From Prevotella fusca JCM 17724 (GTDB lineage Bacteria > Bacteroidota > Bacteroidia > Bacteroidales > Bacteroidaceae): a stretch of 64,000 nt of DNA. Location: NCBI RefSeq assembly GCF_001262015.1, contig NZ_CP012075.1, positions 806,001-870,000 on the forward strand. Direction: 5' to 3'. The notes beneath the pieces are model-generated. The model saw nothing but the letters and a program-made list of their open reading frames with translations, had not been told where the DNA came from and did not search any database. Shown here one piece after another: positions 60,819 to 64,000 of this stretch (position 1 is its first letter; each line of letters begins with the position of its first letter). The position numbers and the translations under genes were made by a program.

Positions 60819-62054
60819 ATGAAGAAACTGAAATTTATAATGATGGCAGCTGTCTGTGCTCTCTTTGCTTCCTGCATGGGCGGCAGCTATGCAGAGCCTG
60901 ACGAGCATGCACCAGCTCCTTACGGCAACAACGAACTGACAGAAACGAATGTCATTTCCATTGCCCAGCTGAAGAGTAACTATTCAAACTATATCGGTAC
61001 TGATTACCGTGATGGCATCAGCTATGCAAAGGTAACTGATGACATCAAAATCAAGGCTGTCGTTACCAGTTCTGACGTTGCTGGCAATTTCTATCAGGAA
61101 TTGGCACTGCAGGATGCAACGGGTGCAATCATCGTAAGTATAGCACAGAAAGGCTTATACGGTGCATTACCTATAGGTACTGAAATCTTAGTCGCCCTGA
61201 AAGACCTTTACGTAGGCAACTACGGCAAACAAGCACAGATTGGAGTTCCTACGACCAATGCCTCTGGCGCAACATCCATCGGTCGTATGAGCCGCGCCAC
61301 ATGGGACCTGCATTACAAGATACTCTCTACGGGCAACAAGGTTGAACCGACCGAGTTTGCGGTAGGTAACAAAGAAACCACATGGGACCTCAACACCGAT
61401 GGCGGTAAGCTCGGTGTTATCCGCAACGTAAGTTTCAAGAGCAGTAACAATCCCAAGGTTACAGACACTTTCGCCAGCGTTGATGGCGGTGCCGGCAGCG
61501 TAAGCTGGACATTAAACGAGCAGGATGGCAAGAAGGTTATCGTCTACAACAGTAACTTTGCTAATTTCGCCAACAACAAGATACCGACAGGCAAGGTTGA
61601 CATCACAGGTATCTTCAAGCGATTCAACAACCAGTGGGAAATCCTCATCCGTTCACTTGATGACATCAAATCTGCTGAGAAGATAGATCCATTCAAAGGA
61701 CTCCCAGGTAAGGGTGACGGCACACAGGCTAACCCATTGGACATCACACGTGCACTGGCGTATGCAAAGCTGAACAAGAAGGATGCTACGACTTACTACA
61801 TCAAGGGTATTATCTCACAGGTTGACGAAGTATCGCTCCAGTATGGTAACGCACGCTACTACTTGTCTGACGATGGCACATCAACCAACCAGCTGCAGGT
61901 GTTCCGTGGTTTCTATCTGAATGGTAATAAGTTCACTGATGCCTCACAGATCAGTGCAGGAAAGAAGGTCGTAATTCTCGGCACCTTAGATTTCTACGAG
62001 GCAACATCTACACCACAAGTAGGAAAGGGAAGTAAGATTATCTCAATTAATTAA
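60819..62054 (+). CDS. DUF5689 lipoprotein
   Basis: 411-residue surface lipoprotein (lipobox ALFASCMGGSY). The N-terminal half is a DUF5689-type OB-like domain (ISIAQLKSNYSNYIGTDYRD, IKAVVTSSDVAGNFYQELAL, QDATGAIIVSIAQ). The C-terminal part is another OB-like domain (GDGTQANPLDITRALAYAKL, YYIKGIISQVDEVSLQYGNA, RYYLSDDGTSTNQLQVFRGF). DUF5689 proteins typically accompany TonB receptors and EEP nucleases, as here. Probably a cell-surface ligand-binding partner. Confidence 0.85.
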   Translation: MKKLKFIMMAAVCALFASCMGGSYAEPDEHAPAPYGNNELTETNVISIAQLKSNYSNYIGTDYRDGISYAKVTDDIKIKAVVTSSDVAGNFYQELALQDATGAIIVSIAQKGLYGALPIGTEILVALKDLYVGNYGKQAQIGVPTTNASGATSIGRMSRATWDLHYKILSTGNKVEPTEFAVGNKETTWDLNTDGGKLGVIRNVSFKSSNNPKVTDTFASVDGGAGSVSWTLNEQDGKKVIVYNSNFANFANNKIPTGKVDITGIFKRFNNQWEILIRSLDDIKSAEKIDPFKGLPGKGDGTQANPLDITRALAYAKLNKKDATTYYIKGIISQVDEVSLQYGNARYYLSDDGTSTNQLQVFRGFYLNGNKFTDASQISAGKKVVILGTLDFYEATSTPQVGKGSKIISIN

Positions 62055-62076
62055 CAAGACAAATAACAAAAAGAAA

Positions 62077-63414
62077 ATGAAAAAGATTATTTATTCAATG
62101 ATGGCATTGGCAATGACAGCCACAGCCTTCACAAGCTGCGAGGACGTTCCAGCACCATACAACATTACTTTTGAGGAAGGCAATAATAACACTACACCAT
62201 CAGCTCCTGCTTCGGGAACTGGCACGGAAGCTGACCCATTCAATGTTGCTGCAGCACTTAAACATATTGATGCAGGTCAGAATCTCGACAAGGAAGTATA
62301 TGTTTCCGGTACGATTGTAAGTGTCAAGGAGATTGATACTAACAATTATGGTAACGCAACCTACTTCATCTCTGACGACGGAACAACCAAAGGACAGCTG
62401 ACTGTCTATCGTGGCTATGCACTTGGCAACAAGAAGTTCACGCCAAACGATGTCCTCAAGGCTGGAGACAAGGTTGTCGTATATGGTAAACTTGTCAACT
62501 TCAATGGAACCAAGGAGTTTACACAGGGCAACTACATCTATACCCTCAATGGCAATAAGGCTTCACAGACACCCGTAGTAGATTTGAATACAGAGGCAAC
62601 TGCATGGACCGTAGCTGAAGCTGTGCAGAAGATACAGGCAGGGCAGACAGCCAATGGCGAGGCATACGTAAAGGGTATCATCGCTGAAGTAGCTTCCTAC
62701 AACGACAAGTACAAGAGCATCACTTACTATATCTCTGACAACGGCACAGACAAGACACTCCAGGTGTTCTCCGGAAAGGGTCTGAATGGTGCTGGCTTCG
62801 CTGCAAAGACCGACCTTCAGGCTGGCCAGACAGTTGTTGTAAAGGGTAACCTGAAGGCGTTTACCAACAGCCAGGGGCAGGTTATCATGGAGGTTGACAA
62901 GGACAACAAGATCATCTCTATCAGCGGTCCATCAAACCCACAGCCTTCCAATGCAATCCTTACAGCAAAGTTTGAGACAGGCATGGACAACTTCACGATT
63001 AAAGACATCAACCTTCCATCCGAGCTCACTTACATCTGGAAACATGATGCCTCCAAGAAATACATGAAGGCTTCTTCACATAAAGGCACTGCTGACTATG
63101 CAGCACAGAGCCGTCTGGAGTCACCTGTTTTCAGTCTCGTGGGCAAAAACTCGGCAACTCTCACATTCAATGTTGCAGCCAACTACTTCACAAATGCAGC
63201 CAACAACTTTAAAGTACAGGTTTCTACCGATGGTACAACATGGAATGATGTTGCCCTGTCAACCTATCCTGCTGCAGACTGGAAGTTTGTTACCACAACC
63301 TGCGGCCTCTCTGCATACGCCGGTCAGCCTACTGTCCGCATCGGTTTCCTTTACACTTGCGACGGCACAAGTGCCGCAGGTACATGGGAAATCAAGAACG
63401 TAGAAGTAAAGTAA
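62077..63414 (+). CDS. Lipoprotein with two OB-like repeats and a C-terminal beta domain
   Basis: 445 residues, lipobox TAFTSCEDVPAP. Two repeats of the OB-like domain seen in its neighbour lie at about residues 45-165 (GTEADPFNVAAALKHIDAGQ, EVYVSGTIVSVKEIDTNNYG) and 170-285 (TVAEAVQKIQAGQTANGEAY, VKGIIAEVASYNDKYKSITY). The final 150 residues look like a jelly-roll domain (PVFSLVGKNSATLTFNVAAN, VRIGFLYTCDGTSAAGTWEI). It shares repeats with the preceding gene, so the pair probably arose by duplication. It ends the TonB operon, just before a very stable hairpin. Confidence 0.82.
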   Translation: MKKIIYSMMALAMTATAFTSCEDVPAPYNITFEEGNNNTTPSAPASGTGTEADPFNVAAALKHIDAGQNLDKEVYVSGTIVSVKEIDTNNYGNATYFISDDGTTKGQLTVYRGYALGNKKFTPNDVLKAGDKVVVYGKLVNFNGTKEFTQGNYIYTLNGNKASQTPVVDLNTEATAWTVAEAVQKIQAGQTANGEAYVKGIIAEVASYNDKYKSITYYISDNGTDKTLQVFSGKGLNGAGFAAKTDLQAGQTVVVKGNLKAFTNSQGQVIMEVDKDNKIISISGPSNPQPSNAILTAKFETGMDNFTIKDINLPSELTYIWKHDASKKYMKASSHKGTADYAAQSRLESPVFSLVGKNSATLTFNVAANYFTNAANNFKVQVSTDGTTWNDVALSTYPAADWKFVTTTCGLSAYAGQPTVRIGFLYTCDGTSAAGTWEIKNVEVK

Positions 63415-63430
63415 AAAACAGCTTGAAATA

Positions 63431-63462
63431 TTTGGCAGGGTGCAGAATTATTCGTAATTTTG
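63431..63462 (+). promoter_or_regulatory. Promoter of rpmE2
   Basis: TTTG at 63431-63434, a 20-base spacer and TAATTTTG at 63455-63462: an exact -33/-7 pair. The -7 box lies in the right arm of the hairpin at 63436-63469. Transcription would start near 63468, about 75 bases before the ATG. Confidence 0.78.
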
Positions 63463-63469
63463 CACCCTG
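63436..63469 (+). terminator. 15-bp hairpin with UUCG loop
   Basis: CAGGGTGCAGAATTA / TAATTTTGCACCCTG pair along all 15 bases (one G-T) around the loop TTCG, 21 bases after the lipoprotein stop. There is no long T run, so it may act as a terminator or as mRNA 3'-end protection. Confidence 0.7.
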
Positions 63470-63543
63470 TTAAGTGTCTGTATCTTTTAAGAACAAAGAA
63501 AAGGCAATGGCAAGCATATTATTAACAATTAGATAAAAACAAA

Positions 63544-63795
63544 ATGAAACAAGGTATTCATCCAGAAAACTATCGCCCCGTCGTATTCAAGGATATGTCC
63601 AACGGCGATATGTTCCTTACAAAGTCTACATGCAAGACTTCAGAGACAGTAGAGTTTGAAGGCGAGACTTACCCAGTGGTAAAAGTCGAAATCTCAAGCA
63701 CCTCTCACCCATTCTACACAGGTAAGAGCAAGCTTGTCGATACAGCAGGTCGCGTTGACCGCTTCATGAGCCGTTACGGTAAGTTGAAGAAGTAA
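63544..63795 (+). CDS. rpmE2: 50S ribosomal protein L31, type B
   Basis: 83 residues of the Cys-poor type B L31, a large-subunit protein used under zinc limitation in some bacteria and as the standard form in Bacteroidetes. Sequence: [20 protein letters not shown] start, [20 protein letters not shown], the conserved [20 protein letters not shown], and [16 protein letters not shown] end. Only one Cys is present, so there is no zinc-binding CxxC. Own promoter and downstream hairpin. Confidence 0.95.
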   Translation: MKQGIHPENYRPVVFKDMSNGDMFLTKSTCKTSETVEFEGETYPVVKVEISSTSHPFYTGKSKLVDTAGRVDRFMSRYGKLKK

Positions 63796-63826
63796 TCGAT
63801 AATACCCTTCGACATTATTACATACA

Positions 63827-63868
63827 AAGTGCGGACAAACGTAGTTGCATATACGTTTGCTCGCACTT
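63827..63868 (+). terminator. Hairpin after rpmE2
   Basis: AAGTGCGGACAAACGTA pairs with TACGTTTGCTCGCACTT (one mismatch) around an 8-base loop, 31 bases past the stop. GTGCGTTTTT follows. No gene is seen from here to the window end. Confidence 0.7.
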
Positions 63869-64000
63869 GTGCGTTTTTGGCTACCGGGATTTAACTCAGA
63901 GTACGGTCTCAGAAAACAAAGTTTCATACGCCGGCATCCCTCTGCATACCCTTGGGACTTCAGACTTCTGCGAGACATTTCCCTTTTACGCTGCACAGTC

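Overview
The window looks like a chromosomal segment of an oral-type Prevotella (Bacteroidota). The evidence is: promoters of the form TTTG-N19-21-TAnnTTTG; the gene order bamD - rpoZ - DUF4293 gene next to a divergent uvrB; a B12-dependent ribonucleotide reductase; Porin_10 and DUF5689-type surface proteins; an IS1380 element; and Hcp and VgrG of the Bacteroidetes type VI secretion system (T6SS subtype iii). No species can be fixed from sequence alone. No rRNA, tRNA or CRISPR array was seen.

Layout. 1-4.9 kb: housekeeping genes (partial amidase, folB, nrdJ, a nitroreductase). 5.0-7.5 kb: a complete IS1380-family element, plus a lone inverted copy of its end. 7.5-35.8 kb, all on the minus strand: a large polymorphic-toxin array. 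35.8-39.5 kb: the genes feeding that array (hcp, vgrG, an adaptor-like gene, then one full-length PAAR-like/Rhs gene). 39.5-41.0 kb: a dispersed repeat. 41.0-64 kb: ordinary core genes (vsr, nucleoside deaminase, HD hydrolase, menA, porin, uvrB, bamD, rpoZ, udk, a uracil-DNA-glycosylase-like gene, a secreted EEP phosphatase/nuclease, a TonB receptor with two lipoproteins, and ribosomal protein L31).

The array is the notable system. Read on the minus strand, the promoter at 39.7 kb drives hcp, vgrG, adaptor and a 1395-residue Rhs effector. The effector's C-terminus is a TNT-type NAD+ glycohydrolase, followed by a 73-residue putative immunity gene. Downstream lie twelve orphan cassettes. Each has a 3' piece of Rhs core, a different toxin domain and its own putative immunity gene; a thirteenth toxin survives only as a fragment cut by the IS. 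Toxin types suggested by motifs include LHH, WHH, xVHH, HHLIP and AHH His-metal nucleases, a GIY-YIG-like nuclease, Tse2-like and ART-like ADP-ribosyltransferases, a deaminase, and several domains I do not recognise. Two Rhs core lineages are present. Lineage A matches the full-length gene; lineage B (three cassettes) has no full-length parent here. Five orphan toxins carry a frameshift or in-frame stop, whereas every immunity frame is open. This fits a reservoir of silent tips that can be recombined onto the expressed Rhs, with immunity kept as protection against kin. A dispersed repeat with GGTTCTTCC ends sits between cassettes and again beside the T6SS genes.

All family names come from recognising motifs by eye. 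No database search or structure prediction was run.
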